Under the pieces are notes generated by a model. The model did not search any database. It saw nothing but the letters and a program-made list of their open reading frames with translations, and was not told the origin of the DNA. DNA of 64,000 nt from positions 85,731 through 149,730 of the forward strand of contig JACRAZ010000072.1 in the NCBI GenBank assembly GCA_016213205.1. The letters are read 5' to 3'. Below, piece after piece: positions 32,003 through 40,702 of the stretch (the stretch's first letter is position 1; each line of letters starts with the position of its first letter). The DNA comes from Burkholderiales bacterium. Its GTDB lineage: Bacteria; Pseudomonadota; Gammaproteobacteria; Burkholderiales; Burkholderiaceae_C. The position numbers and the translations under genes are program-made.

Positions 32003-33646
32003 ATGAACACTGCCACTCTCCTGTTGTCGGCCTTCGTGCTGTCCTTCGTTGCCTTGCTGGTCTTCATCGCGTCGCAGCGAACCGGCCTGTTCGATCGCCG
32101 CAGCCAGGGCGCCGCGCTGATCTTCGCGCCCGGCGAGATCGGCCGCGCCGAGGAACCCGCCGCCGCGCCGGCCGCGCAGCACCGCCTGCAGGCCGCCATC
32201 GATGCGGCCTCGCCGGGCGCGCCACCAGGCGCCGATGCGCAGGCCCTGCGTGATCGCGCGCGGGCCGATGCCTCCACCGCGCCGCTGGTCTTCGTCTTCT
32301 ACTGCTGCGCGATCGGCTGGCTGCTGGTGGCCTCGGCGGCCGGGCTCACCGCCTCGATCAAGCTGCACGAGCCCGACTGGCTGGCGCAGCAGGCCTGGCT
32401 CACGTTCGGCCGCATCCGCACGCTGCACCTCAATGCGGTGGCCTACGGCTGGGCGCCGATGGCGGGCCTGGGCACGGCGATGTTCGTGATCCCGCGCCTG
32501 CTGAAGACGCCGCTGCTGGGCGCGCGCTTCGCGTTGGTCGGCCTGGTGCTGTGGAACGCGGGGCTGATCGCAGGGCTGGGCAGCATCGCCGCCGGCATCA
32601 ACGACGGGCTGGAGTGGCTCGAGATCCCGTGGCAGATCGGCCTGCTGTTCGCGCTGGGCGGCGCCCTCATCGCGCTGCCGCTGGTGTTCACGCTGGTGAA
32701 CCGGCGGGTGGAGCACCTGTACGTCTCGGTCTGGTACATGGCCTGCGGGCTGTTCTGGCTGCCGGTGCTGTACGGGGTGGCCAAGATCCCGGGGCTGCAC
32801 CAGGGCGTGCAGCAGGCGGCGATGAACTGGTGGTTCGGCCACAACGTGCTGGGCCTGTTCTACACGCCGCTGGCGCTGGCCTCGGTGTACTACTTCCTGC
32901 CCAAGGTGATCGGGCGGCCGATCCAGTCGTACAACCTGTCGCTGCTGGGCTTCTGGGGCCTGGCCTTCTTCTATGGCCAGGTGGGCGGCCACCACCTGAT
33001 CGGCGGGCCGGTGCCGGAGTGGCTGGTCACGCTGTCCATCGTGCAGAGCGTGATGATGGTCATCCCGGTGGCCGCGTTCACCGTGAACCAGGTGCAGACG
33101 CTGCGCGGCCGCCTGTCGGCGCTGCGCCACTCGCCCACGCTGCGCTTCATCGTCGTGGGCGCGCTGATGTACACCGCCAGCTCGGTGCAGGGCTCGCTGG
33201 AGGCGCTGCGCAGCGTGAACGCCGTCACCCATTTCACGCACTACACGGTGGCGCATGCGCACCTGGGGCTGTACGGCTTCGTGAGCTTCGTGTTCTTCGG
33301 CGCGATGTACTTCGTGATGCCGCGCATCACCGCCCGCGAGTGGCCCTACCCGGCCTGGATCGCGGCACACTTCTGGCTGGTGGCCATCGGCTTTGCGATC
33401 TACTTCGTCACGCTCACCACCGCCGGCTGGCTGCAGGGCACGGCGATGCTGGATGCGGCGCGGCCCTTCATGGACTCGGTGGCGGTGACCCTGCCCTGGC
33501 TGAAGGGGCGCAGCCTCGGCGGCACGCTGATGGTGGCGGGCCACCTCGTGTTTGCCGCGCACTTTGCGGCGCTGGTGCTGAACCTGGGGCCGCAGCGGCG
33601 GCAGGCGGCGCTGTTCCGCCACCCGGCGGGCGCGGAGGTGGCGTGA
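32003..33646 (+). CDS. Divergent cbb3-type oxidase subunit I with N-terminal CcoS-like segment
   Basis: Heme-copper catalytic subunit, 547 residues. Residues 1-45 form an extra helix followed by QRTGLFDRRSQGAALIFAPG, matching the CcoS/FixS pattern; a 45-residue soluble linker then leads to the CcoN core. Low-spin heme ligands are H142 and H420, high-spin heme H418, CuB ligands H280, H330 and H331. The tyrosine that cross-links to a CuB histidine in cbb3 oxidases is kept (Y324). Neighbouring conserved residues differ: the usual Trp two positions later is Q326, and the usual Glu in the STFEG motif is Q396. NsrR-type control makes NO reduction or NO-resistant O2 reduction plausible. Confidence 0.85.
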   Translation: MNTATLLLSAFVLSFVALLVFIASQRTGLFDRRSQGAALIFAPGEIGRAEEPAAAPAAQHRLQAAIDAASPGAPPGADAQALRDRARADASTAPLVFVFYCCAIGWLLVASAAGLTASIKLHEPDWLAQQAWLTFGRIRTLHLNAVAYGWAPMAGLGTAMFVIPRLLKTPLLGARFALVGLVLWNAGLIAGLGSIAAGINDGLEWLEIPWQIGLLFALGGALIALPLVFTLVNRRVEHLYVSVWYMACGLFWLPVLYGVAKIPGLHQGVQQAAMNWWFGHNVLGLFYTPLALASVYYFLPKVIGRPIQSYNLSLLGFWGLAFFYGQVGGHHLIGGPVPEWLVTLSIVQSVMMVIPVAAFTVNQVQTLRGRLSALRHSPTLRFIVVGALMYTASSVQGSLEALRSVNAVTHFTHYTVAHAHLGLYGFVSFVFFGAMYFVMPRITAREWPYPAWIAAHFWLVAIGFAIYFVTLTTAGWLQGTAMLDAARPFMDSVAVTLPWLKGRSLGGTLMVAGHLVFAAHFAALVLNLGPQRRQAALFRHPAGAEVA

Positions 33647-34272
33647 TGAAAAGCGAGATCAAGCTGCTGTCGGGCGCGATGGTGATGCTGGGCCTGTCCA
33701 CCAGCGCGCTGGTGGTGCTGCCCTACCTGCAGGTGCACGATGCGCCGCCTTCGCCGGGCCTGAAGCCCTACACCCGCGCCGAGCTGCGCGGGCGCGAGGT
33801 CTACATCGCCAACGGTTGCCTGTACTGCCACTCGCAGCAGCCGCGGGCCAGGGCGATGGCGCCGGACGCCGCGCGCGGCTGGGGCCGCGCCACCGTGGCC
33901 GGCGACTATGCCTACGACGCGCCGCACCTGCTGGGCACCATGCGCACCGGGCCCGACCTGATGAACATCGGCGTGCGCCAGCCCAGCGCGCAGTGGCAGC
34001 TGGGCCACCTGTACCAGCCGCGGGCCTACGTGCCGGGCAGCATCATGCCGAGCTACCCGTTCCTGTTCGACACCAAGGCCCAGGCCGAGGCGGGCGACGT
34101 GGTGCTGCAGCTGCCACCCGGCCACGCGCCCGCCGGCCAGGTGGTGGTGGCCCGGCCCGAGGCGCTGGACCTGGTGAAGTACCTGCAATCGCTGGACCGC
34201 AGCTACCCGGTGCTGCCGGCCCGCGCGGCGGCCGGGCCAGCGCCGCAGGGCGACAGGAGGGCCGTGCAGTGA
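33646..34272 (+). CDS. cbb3-type oxidase subunit II (CcoO/FixO-like monoheme cytochrome c)
   Basis: A 208-residue membrane-anchored c-type cytochrome. An N-terminal helix (LLSGAMVMLGLSTSALVVLP) anchors it. The heme motif is CLYCH at residues 58-62, followed by SQQPR as in CcoO. The probable axial methionine lies in PGSIMPSYPFLF. It passes electrons to the catalytic subunit. The start codon overlaps the subunit I stop (TGATG). It lacks some of the C-terminal region found in longer CcoO proteins. Confidence 0.88.
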   Translation: MKSEIKLLSGAMVMLGLSTSALVVLPYLQVHDAPPSPGLKPYTRAELRGREVYIANGCLYCHSQQPRARAMAPDAARGWGRATVAGDYAYDAPHLLGTMRTGPDLMNIGVRQPSAQWQLGHLYQPRAYVPGSIMPSYPFLFDTKAQAEAGDVVLQLPPGHAPAGQVVVARPEALDLVKYLQSLDRSYPVLPARAAAGPAPQGDRRAVQ

Positions 34273-34868
34273 ACACGCCAGACCCGATGGCCGCGCCGCA
34301 ACGGCGCGAACACCCGGAGCCGCACGAAGCGGCGCGCCCGATGCCGTGGTACCTGCCCGCCCTCACGGCGCTGCTGCTGGCCTTCGGCGCGCTGTACATC
34401 GCGCGCAGCCCCGTGGGGGACGTGCCGGCCAGGGGCGACGGCCGCTCGGTGGCCGAGCTGCAGGGCCCGGCGCCGGGCGCCACGGGCACGCCCCTCGACG
34501 CCGCTGCGCTGTACGCCGCGCGCTGTGCGGCCTGTCACCAGGCCAGTGGCGCGGGCCTGCCCGGCGTGTTCCCGCCGTTGGCGGGCTCGGAGTGGGTGAC
34601 GGGGCCGCAGCGGCGCCTGGCCGCCGTGGTGCTGCATGGCGTCAGCGGGCCGCTGACGGTGAAGGGCCAGCCCTACGCCGGCGCCATGCCGGCCTTCGCG
34701 GCGCAGCTGCAGGATGCGGAACTGGCGGCCCTGCTCAGCCACCTGCGGGGCCAGTGGGGCAACGCGGCCGCGCCGGTGAGCGCCGACACCGTGGCCGCGG
34801 TGCGGCGTGACACGGCCGCCCGCAGCGGGCCGTTCCAGGGCGGGGCCGAACTCGAGGCCTTTCGCTAG
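34269..34868 (+). CDS. Membrane-anchored cytochrome c (CcoP-like electron carrier)
   Basis: A 199-residue protein beginning at GTG 34269, overlapping the previous stop by 4 nt. One N-terminal helix (WYLPALTALLLAFGALYIAR) precedes a single cytochrome c domain. The heme motif is CAACH in ALYAARCAACHQASGAGLPG, and the likely axial ligand is in YAGAMPAF. It probably feeds electrons to CcoO in place of the diheme CcoP of standard cbb3 oxidases. CcoP normally has two hemes, so this is a reduced version. Confidence 0.85.
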   Translation: MNTPDPMAAPQRREHPEPHEAARPMPWYLPALTALLLAFGALYIARSPVGDVPARGDGRSVAELQGPAPGATGTPLDAAALYAARCAACHQASGAGLPGVFPPLAGSEWVTGPQRRLAAVVLHGVSGPLTVKGQPYAGAMPAFAAQLQDAELAALLSHLRGQWGNAAAPVSADTVAAVRRDTAARSGPFQGGAELEAFR

Positions 34869-34889
34869 GGCCTGGACCGCCACCGCAGC

Positions 34890-35630
34890 ATGCGCACAAC
34901 GCCCCTCCCGCCGGCACCGCCGGCACCCGCCCCCGGCGGCGCGGCCCGCGCCGCGAGCCCGAGGCAGGCGCTGGCCCGCCCTGGGCGCAGGCGCCGCCAG
35001 GCGCTGCCCGCCGCGGCCTGGGTGAGCGCCACGCTGTGCCTGCTGATGCTGGCCGGCCTGGGCGCCGGCCTGCACCATTGGACGGCCGGCTTCGAGGCCT
35101 GGACTTACGAGGCCCGGCGTGAGCGCCAGATCGACGCCGGCCTGCTGCGCGCGCCAGCGCTGGCCCTGCGGGGCGCCGACGGGCGGCCGGTGCGGCTGCG
35201 GCAGGACGGCGGCGCCGCCGCGGCCACGCTGGTGGACTTCATTTACACCCGCTGCCCGGGTGTCTGCCGCACGCTGGGCAGCGAGTTCCAGCAGATGCAG
35301 CAGCAGCTCGCCGAGCAGCCCGCCGCGGTGCGGCTGGCCTCGATCTCGTTCGATCTGGCGCACGACGACGCCGCCGCACTGGCGCGTCATGCCGCCAGCC
35401 TGCGCGCGCAGCCACGCTGGTGGACCCTGGCCGTGCCCGACAGCCCGGCCGACGCGCAGGCGCTGCTGCGTGCGCTGGGCGTGGTGGTGGTGCCGGACGG
35501 GCAGGGCGGCTGGGTGCACAACGGCGCCATCCACCTGCTGGACGGGCAGGGCCGGCTGCGTGGGCTCTACGGCTTCAACCAGTGGCCACAGGCGCTGGCG
35601 GATGCGCGCGCGCTGGCCTCCCGGCCATGA
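34890..35630 (+). CDS. SCO1/SenC-family copper chaperone
   Basis: A 246-residue membrane-anchored thioredoxin-fold protein. A proline/alanine-rich N-terminus is followed by one helix (LPAAAWVSATLCLLMLAGLG). The copper-binding motif is CPGVC (in DFIYTRCPGVCRTLG), and the downstream histidine ligand is probably in WVHNGAIHLLDG. SCO proteins deliver copper to the CuA or CuB centre of heme-copper oxidases. Its place in the operon supports assembly of the CuB site of the divergent subunit I. Confidence 0.9.
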   Translation: MRTTPLPPAPPAPAPGGAARAASPRQALARPGRRRRQALPAAAWVSATLCLLMLAGLGAGLHHWTAGFEAWTYEARRERQIDAGLLRAPALALRGADGRPVRLRQDGGAAAATLVDFIYTRCPGVCRTLGSEFQQMQQQLAEQPAAVRLASISFDLAHDDAAALARHAASLRAQPRWWTLAVPDSPADAQALLRALGVVVVPDGQGGWVHNGAIHLLDGQGRLRGLYGFNQWPQALADARALASRP

Positions 35631-36322
35631 AGCATCCGGCCATGAGACGCCCGATGCCGCCCCTGCGCCGCCTGGCGCCCCTGCTGCACGCCGCGCTGGC
35701 CGTGCTGCCGCTGGCCTTGCTGTGGCCGCTGCTGCGCCATGCGCTGGAAAGCCGCATGTCGCTGCACATGCTGCTGGAGTTCCCGGCGCTGGCGCTGGCC
35801 GGCGCGTCGGCCCAGCGGCTGGCCGGGCGGCATGCGGGGCTGCGGCGCATCGGCCGGCACCTGCGGGTGCTGGATTGGCATGGCTGGAGTGGCGCCACCT
35901 TCGCCAGCGCGGTGGCCACGGTGTGGATGCTGCCGTCGGCGCTGGATGCGGCCCTGCTGTCGGAGGCGGTGAACGCCGCCAAGATGGCCAGCTGGTGGCT
36001 GGCCGGCTGGCTGGTGGCCGGCAGTGCGCGCCGCTGGGGCCCCGAGCTGCTGGTCTTCGGCGCCGGCAACCTGGGCTGGATGATGGCCACCGCAGGCCTG
36101 CTCTACCTCGATGCGCCCAGCGCGCTGTGCGTGAACTACGGTGCCGACGACCAGCGCATCACCGGCACCGGCCTGGTGATGCTGGCCTGCCTGCTGGGCG
36201 CGCTGGCGCTGCGGCGGGCGCTGCGGCTGGCCGAGCCCCGGCCGCCCGGCCCGCAGGCGGCCCGCGCCCCGGCCGCCGAAGCATGCAATATCACCGGCCC
36301 GGCGCACCCTTCCCGTGGCTGA
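35627..36322 (+). CDS. Multi-helix membrane protein of the oxidase operon
   Basis: A 231-residue integral membrane protein with about five hydrophobic segments, starting at the ATG at 35627 and overlapping the SCO stop (ATGA). Possible metal ligands are the histidine and methionines in RMSLHMLLEFPALALAG. I do not recognise a definite family; it has a loose resemblance to CtaG-type cytochrome oxidase assembly proteins. Position as last gene of the cbb3-like operon suggests a role in copper or heme insertion. The C-terminal 30 residues are proline/alanine-rich. Confidence 0.65.
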   Translation: MKHPAMRRPMPPLRRLAPLLHAALAVLPLALLWPLLRHALESRMSLHMLLEFPALALAGASAQRLAGRHAGLRRIGRHLRVLDWHGWSGATFASAVATVWMLPSALDAALLSEAVNAAKMASWWLAGWLVAGSARRWGPELLVFGAGNLGWMMATAGLLYLDAPSALCVNYGADDQRITGTGLVMLACLLGALALRRALRLAEPRPPGPQAARAPAAEACNITGPAHPSRG

Positions 36323-36414
36323 TCGGCGACGCAACGGGCCCAGCGGTTTGCAGCGGCGCCGCGCTGCCGTATCGTGCAGCCCGTGTGTTGAGCCCGTCAC
36401 CCGAAAGGACCCTG

Positions 36415-37710
36415 TTGAGCGCTTCCCAGCCCAAGCCCGGCGAACTGCCCATCCAGGCGGCGCAGGTCCGTGTCGGCGTGCATGTGCGGCTGCCGCTGTC
36501 GTGGATGGACCACTCGTTCCTGAGCAACAGCTTCCTCGTCAGCTCCGAGGAGCAGGTGCGCGAGATCCAGGCCCTGGGCGTGGAGGTCTTCTGCGACCCC
36601 AAGCGCAGCAAGGTGCCGCCGCTGCCGCCGCAGCGCGAGGCGCCGCCGCCCGACCCCGCGCGCGAGCAGGAGCTGATGCTGCTGCGCCAGCGCCAGGAGG
36701 CGCAGCGCCAGGCCAAGGCCGCGCGGGCCCAGGCCATGGCCGCGATGCGCGCCAAGCTCGACGTGGTGCAGAAGCAGTACATGTCGGCCACCGAGCAGAC
36801 GGCCGGCGCGTTCAAGCAGATGGGCGCGCGGCCGGCCGCCAGCGTGCAGGTGATGGGCGAGGTGGCCGGCGAATCCGCGCGCTCGCTGCTGGCCGACCCC
36901 GACTCGGCCATCATCCTGATCGCCGACAAGGCCAAGAGCCACGGCGAGGTGATGCACGCGCTGTCGGTGATGACGCTGTCGCTGCTGCTGGCCAAGCAGT
37001 TGCAGATGTCCGAGGCCCAGCTCAAGCTGGTGGGCGTGGCGGCGCTGCTGCACGACATCGGCCACAGCGCCATCAACCCCTCGATCCTGCGCAACCCGGC
37101 GCGCAACCGCTTCGAGGAAAAGGTGTTCCAGACCCACTGCCGCCTGGGCTACGAGCAGCTGCTCGCGCTGGGCGACGTGGTGCCGCCGGGCGTGGCCGAG
37201 GTGGCCTTGCACCACCACGAAGGCGACGACGGCTACGGCTACCCCGGCGGCCTGCGGGGCCACCAGGTGCCGCTGATGGCGCGCATCGTGGCCATCGCCA
37301 ACCGCTTCGACAACCTGGCCAACCCGATCGATCAGCGCCAGGCCGTCTCGCCCTTCGAGGCACTGGGCCTGATGTGGGGGCGCGAGAAGGCGGCCTTCGA
37401 CGAGTTGCTGCTGCAGGCCTTCATCCGCACGATGGGCATCTACCCGCCCGGCACGCTGGTGCTGCTGTCGGACGGGCGCACCGGCGTGGTGGTGGCCACC
37501 GCGCCGCCGAGCGCGCGCCTGTGCCCGCAGGTGCTGGTGTACGACCCCGACACGCCGCGCCGCGAGGCGCTGATCCTGAACCTGGCCGAGCCCGAGGTGG
37601 CGCAGCAGCTCAAGGTGAGCAAGGCGCTGCGCATGCAGGAGCGCTCCGAGGACGAGCTGGATTACCTGCTGCCCCGGCGCAACCTGAGCTGGTACCGCGG
37701 CAACGCCTGA
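36415..37710 (+). CDS. HD-GYP-domain cyclic-di-GMP phosphodiesterase with DUF3391
   Basis: A 431-residue protein from a TTG start at 36415 with GAAAGGA 5 nt upstream; an in-frame ATG at 36283 would overlap the previous gene. An N-terminal DUF3391 segment (IQAAQVRVGVHVRLPLSWMD) and a glutamine/arginine-rich coiled coil precede the HD-GYP domain. Catalytic motifs are LLHDIGHSAINP and HHHEGDDGYGYPGGL, so the HD and GYP signatures are both present. It would hydrolyse c-di-GMP in the cytoplasm, affecting motility or biofilm. Confidence 0.9.
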   Translation: MSASQPKPGELPIQAAQVRVGVHVRLPLSWMDHSFLSNSFLVSSEEQVREIQALGVEVFCDPKRSKVPPLPPQREAPPPDPAREQELMLLRQRQEAQRQAKAARAQAMAAMRAKLDVVQKQYMSATEQTAGAFKQMGARPAASVQVMGEVAGESARSLLADPDSAIILIADKAKSHGEVMHALSVMTLSLLLAKQLQMSEAQLKLVGVAALLHDIGHSAINPSILRNPARNRFEEKVFQTHCRLGYEQLLALGDVVPPGVAEVALHHHEGDDGYGYPGGLRGHQVPLMARIVAIANRFDNLANPIDQRQAVSPFEALGLMWGREKAAFDELLLQAFIRTMGIYPPGTLVLLSDGRTGVVVATAPPSARLCPQVLVYDPDTPRREALILNLAEPEVAQQLKVSKALRMQERSEDELDYLLPRRNLSWYRGNA

Positions 37711-37856
37711 GCCAGCGGCGCCACACTGTTGCATGCGCGCCGCACTGTGGCGCCGCATGGCGGGTGAATGGCGCCCTGCCGGCCCCGCGCGGCCCCGATC
37801 CGGGCGCGCAGCGACGATGATGCCGCACCTGCCCTGAACTCAACCAAGGAATGAAC

Positions 37857-38375
37857 ATGGCAACTCGCAAGGCCCCGAAGTCGGAATTCGCCACGGCCAC
37901 CGGCCACCTCACCGCTGCGGCCAAGGAGGTCGGCACCGCGGTGTCGAACAAGATCGATGCGGTCGGTCAATCGATCTCGGCCCATGTGAGCCAGGCCCGC
38001 AGCCGCTTCGTGAAGCAGGCCGAGGCCCAGCTCAAGAAGGCCGAGGCGCAGGTGGAAAAGGCCAGCCAGGCGGCGCGCAAATCGGTGCTCGCGGCCGAGA
38101 AGAAGCTCGAAGCCACCCAGCGCACCACCGCGCGCAAGCTTGCCAGCCTGCAGGCCAGCGCCGAGCGCAAGGCCAAGGCCCTGAAGAAGGCCATCGAGAA
38201 GGAGGCCGCCGCGCTGGCGAAGGCGGCCAGCGGCAAGGCCCGCGCGCCCGCGAAGAAGGCTGCGCCCGCGAAGAAGGCTGCGCCGGCGAAGAAGGCCGCG
38301 CCGGCGAGAAAGGCTGCGCCGGCAAAGAAGGCCGCCCCCGCGAAGAACGCCGCCCCCAAGAAGGCCGCGCGCTGA
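37857..38375 (+). CDS. Histone H1-like lysine/alanine-rich protein
   Basis: A 172-residue, very basic protein starting at the ATG at 37857 with AAGGA 6 nt upstream; an ATG at 37851 is an alternative. Residues 1-120 are a charged helix resembling a phasin or apolipoprotein-like coiled coil. The C-terminus from about residue 130 is a run of roughly eight KKAAPA-type repeats, as in bacterial H1-like nucleoid proteins. The DNA encoding the tail (about 38240-38370) is a degenerate 18-bp tandem repeat and could vary in copy number. It probably binds DNA or polyanions. Confidence 0.75.
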   Translation: MATRKAPKSEFATATGHLTAAAKEVGTAVSNKIDAVGQSISAHVSQARSRFVKQAEAQLKKAEAQVEKASQAARKSVLAAEKKLEATQRTTARKLASLQASAERKAKALKKAIEKEAAALAKAASGKARAPAKKAAPAKKAAPAKKAAPARKAAPAKKAAPAKNAAPKKAAR

Positions 38376-38379
38376 GCCT

Positions 38380-38400
38380 GGCGCCCGGGGGCCGGGCGCC
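38380..38400. terminator. Hairpin between the histone-like gene and serA
   Basis: GGCGCCCGG-GGG-CCGGGCGCC gives a 9-bp GC-only stem right after the histone-like stop, in a convergent gene gap. No T-run follows. Confidence 0.45.
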
Positions 38401-38441
38401 TGCGTTCACCGGCACCGGCCCGGGGGCGCGGCGTGGCGGCC

Positions 38442-39665
38442 TCAGGCGCAGCCCGCCGCCGCGAGCGTGCTGAACACGCGCAGCGTGCCCGCCACCGCGG
38501 CCACCGCAGCCAGCGTGGCCGGCCCGGGCGGCGGGTTCAGGTCGACCACCGCCACGCCCACACCGCCCTGCGTGGCCAGGTGCAGTTGCGCCACGTTCAG
38601 GCCCGCGGCGGCCAGCACGCCGTTGAGCTGCGACATCACCCCCGGCTGGTCGTGGTGCAGGTGCACCAGCCGCACCGGCGAGCGCAGCGGCCCCACCGCC
38701 AGCTCCGGCAGGTTCACGCTGCCGTGCACGGCACCGTGCAGCAGGTAGTCGCGCAGCTTCTGCGACACCTCCACGCCCAGCTTGTGCTGCGCCTCCACGG
38801 TGGAGCCGCCCACGTGCGGCGTCAGGATCACGTTGTCCAGCGCGCGCAGCGGCGATTCGAAGGGCTGCGCGTTCGAGGCCGGCTCGGTGGGAAAGACGTC
38901 GATCGCCGCGCCGCGCAGCCGGCCGTGGGCCAGCGCGTCGTGCAGCGCCGCGATGTCCACCGCCTGGCCGCGGGCCAGGTTGATCAGCACCGCGTCGGGC
39001 CGCATCTGCGCCAGGCGCCGCGCGTCGATCAGCCCGCGGGTGCGTTCGGTCTGCGGCACGTGCAGCGTCACCACGTCGGCCTCGCCCAGCAGGGCCTCGA
39101 GCGAGGCCGCCGGCACCGCATTGCCCAGCGGCAGGCGGGCCTCGATGTCGTGGTAGACCACGCGCATGCCGATGGCCTCGGCCAGCAGCCCGGTCTGGGT
39201 GCCGATCTTGCCGTAGCCCACGATGCCCAGCAGCTTGCCGCGCACCTCGTTCGAGCCGCGGGCATCCTTCAGCCACTGGCCACGGCGCGCGGCGGCATGG
39301 CGCTCGGGCACGCGGCGCAGCAGGTGGATGGCGTGGCCGATCACCAGCTCGGCCACCGAGCGCGTGTTCGAGAACGGGCCGTTGAACACCGCCACGCCGT
39401 GCCCGCTGGCGGCGGCCAGGTCGATGTTGTTGGTGCCGGTGCAGTAGGCGCCGATGGCGCGCAGCCGCGGCGCCCGGGCCAGGATGTCGGCCGTGATCTG
39501 GGTGCGCGAGCGCAGGCCCAGCAGGTCCACGTCGGCCAGCAGCGTGGCGAGTTCAGGCGCCTCGGGCGCGTGCTTCAGGCGCATCACCTCGGCGCCGGGC
39601 AGGCCGTGCAGCACCGGCGTGGCGCTGGCGTGCACGTCTTCGAGCAGCAGGATGTTCAGGCTCAT
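38442..39665 (-). CDS. serA: D-3-phosphoglycerate dehydrogenase SerA
   Basis: First enzyme of serine biosynthesis, 407 residues, E. coli-type with one C-terminal ACT domain for serine feedback (VRLVHLHHDQPGVMSQLNGV). The NAD-binding motif is GKLLGIVGYGKIGTQTGLLA. Catalytic residues are the arginine of NLARGQAVD, the glutamate of PTEP and the histidine of LTPHVGGSTVEAQ. It lies 51 bp downstream of sufT on the same strand. Serine is needed for cysteine, the sulfur donor for SufS, so the location may be functional. Confidence 0.94.
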   Translation of the reverse strand: MSLNILLLEDVHASATPVLHGLPGAEVMRLKHAPEAPELATLLADVDLLGLRSRTQITADILARAPRLRAIGAYCTGTNNIDLAAASGHGVAVFNGPFSNTRSVAELVIGHAIHLLRRVPERHAAARRGQWLKDARGSNEVRGKLLGIVGYGKIGTQTGLLAEAIGMRVVYHDIEARLPLGNAVPAASLEALLGEADVVTLHVPQTERTRGLIDARRLAQMRPDAVLINLARGQAVDIAALHDALAHGRLRGAAIDVFPTEPASNAQPFESPLRALDNVILTPHVGGSTVEAQHKLGVEVSQKLRDYLLHGAVHGSVNLPELAVGPLRSPVRLVHLHHDQPGVMSQLNGVLAAAGLNVAQLHLATQGGVGVAVVDLNPPPGPATLAAVAAVAGTLRVFSTLAAAGCA

Positions 39666-39716
39666 CGGGAGGGCTTTCTTTCGGGGGTGGATTCGGTGGG
39701 GCTTCGGGGCGGGGCG

Positions 39717-40262
39717 CTACAGGCCCAGGCTCAGCTGCGCGGCTTCGGACATGCGGGATCGGTCCCAGGGCGGGTCGAACACCAGGCTCACGGTGGCCTC
39801 GCCCACCGGCGGCAGCGCAAGCAGCTTGTCGCACACCTCGTTGGCGATGGACTCGCCCATGCCGCAGCCGGGCGCGGTGAGCGTCATCTGGATCGTCACG
39901 CGCAGCTGGCCGCCGGCCATCGGCGTCAGCGCGCAACCGTAGACCAGGCCGAGCTCGACGATGTCGACCGGTATCTCCGGGTCGTAGCAGCTGTGCAGCG
40001 TCTGCCAGACCAGCGCCTCCACCTCGGCCGGGGTGGCGCCCTCGGGCACGGCCGGCGCCAGCGGCCGGGGCTGGCCGATTGCATCGGCCTCCTCGCCGGC
40101 CAGGCGCACCAGCTGGCCCTCGACCCACAGCGTGAACGAGCCGCCCAGCGCCTGCGTGATGCGGGCCTCAGTGCCGGCCGGCAGCCAGTGGCGCGTGCCG
40201 GCGGGAATGCGCTCGACCTGCACCGCGCGGCTCAGCGTCACCGGGGTGGCGGGGCGCTTCAT
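39717..40262 (-). CDS. sufT: SufT, DUF59/MIP18-family iron-sulfur assembly protein
   Basis: A 181-residue Fe-S cluster maturation factor. The N-terminal half is the SufT-specific extension. The DUF59 domain starts near residue 80 with VWQTLHSCYDPEIPVDIVEL and contains the conserved cysteine motif LTAPGCGMGESIANEV. It ends with VSLVFDPPWDRSRMSEAAQL, a family hallmark. It overlaps sufU by 4 nt and completes the suf operon. In other bacteria SufT is needed under high demand for Fe-S clusters. Confidence 0.9.
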   Translation of the reverse strand: MKRPATPVTLSRAVQVERIPAGTRHWLPAGTEARITQALGGSFTLWVEGQLVRLAGEEADAIGQPRPLAPAVPEGATPAEVEALVWQTLHSCYDPEIPVDIVELGLVYGCALTPMAGGQLRVTIQMTLTAPGCGMGESIANEVCDKLLALPPVGEATVSLVFDPPWDRSRMSEAAQLSLGL

Positions 40263-40702
40263 GCGGCGTCGTCCTGCGGCGTGGCCAGCGCATGCATCAG
40301 CGCATGCCAGCCCAGCAGCGCGCACTTGATGCGGCCCGGGTAGTGCCGCACGCCGGCCAGGCTGGCCAGCTTGCCCAGCGGCGCGGCCTCGGGTTCGCGC
40401 TCGCCGGTGAGCACGGCGCGGAAGTGCTGCTGCAGCTGCCGTGCATGCGCGACCGACTGGCCGCGCACGGCCTCGGTCATCATCGAGCTCGAGGCGATGC
40501 AGATCGCGCAGCCCTGGCCGGTGAAGCGGATGTCCTCGATGCGGTCCTGCGCCAGCGTCAGCGCCACCTGCACCTCGTCGCCGCACTGCGGGTTGGTGCC
40601 CTCGGCGCGGTGCGTGGCCTGCGGCAGCGGGCCGAAGTTGCGCGGCGCGCGCTTGTGCTCGAGCACGAGGTCCTGGTAGAGCGATTCGACCGCCGTGTTC
40701 AC
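40259..40702 (-). CDS. sufU: SufU/NifU-type iron-sulfur assembly protein
   Basis: A 147-residue SufU protein beginning at GTG 40702-40700, overlapping the sufS stop. Conserved cysteines are in NPQCGDEV, GQGCAICIASSSMM and RIKCALLGWHALMHAL. The SufU-type insertion before the third cysteine seems present. In Gram-positive bacteria SufU is a zinc-dependent sulfur-transfer partner of SufS. Here it takes the place of SufE in this operon. Confidence 0.9.
   Translation of the reverse strand: MNTAVESLYQDLVLEHKRAPRNFGPLPQATHRAEGTNPQCGDEVQVALTLAQDRIEDIRFTGQGCAICIASSSMMTEAVRGQSVAHARQLQQHFRAVLTGEREPEAAPLGKLASLAGVRHYPGRIKCALLGWHALMHALATPQDDAA

Noticed and set aside
38245..38370. Tandem repeats considered as a CRISPR-like array
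   Set aside because: Units are contiguous without spacers and encode the KKAAPA tail of a protein.
38433..40343. 636-codon plus-strand frame
   Set aside because: Antisense to serA, sufT and part of sufU, whose protein families are clear.
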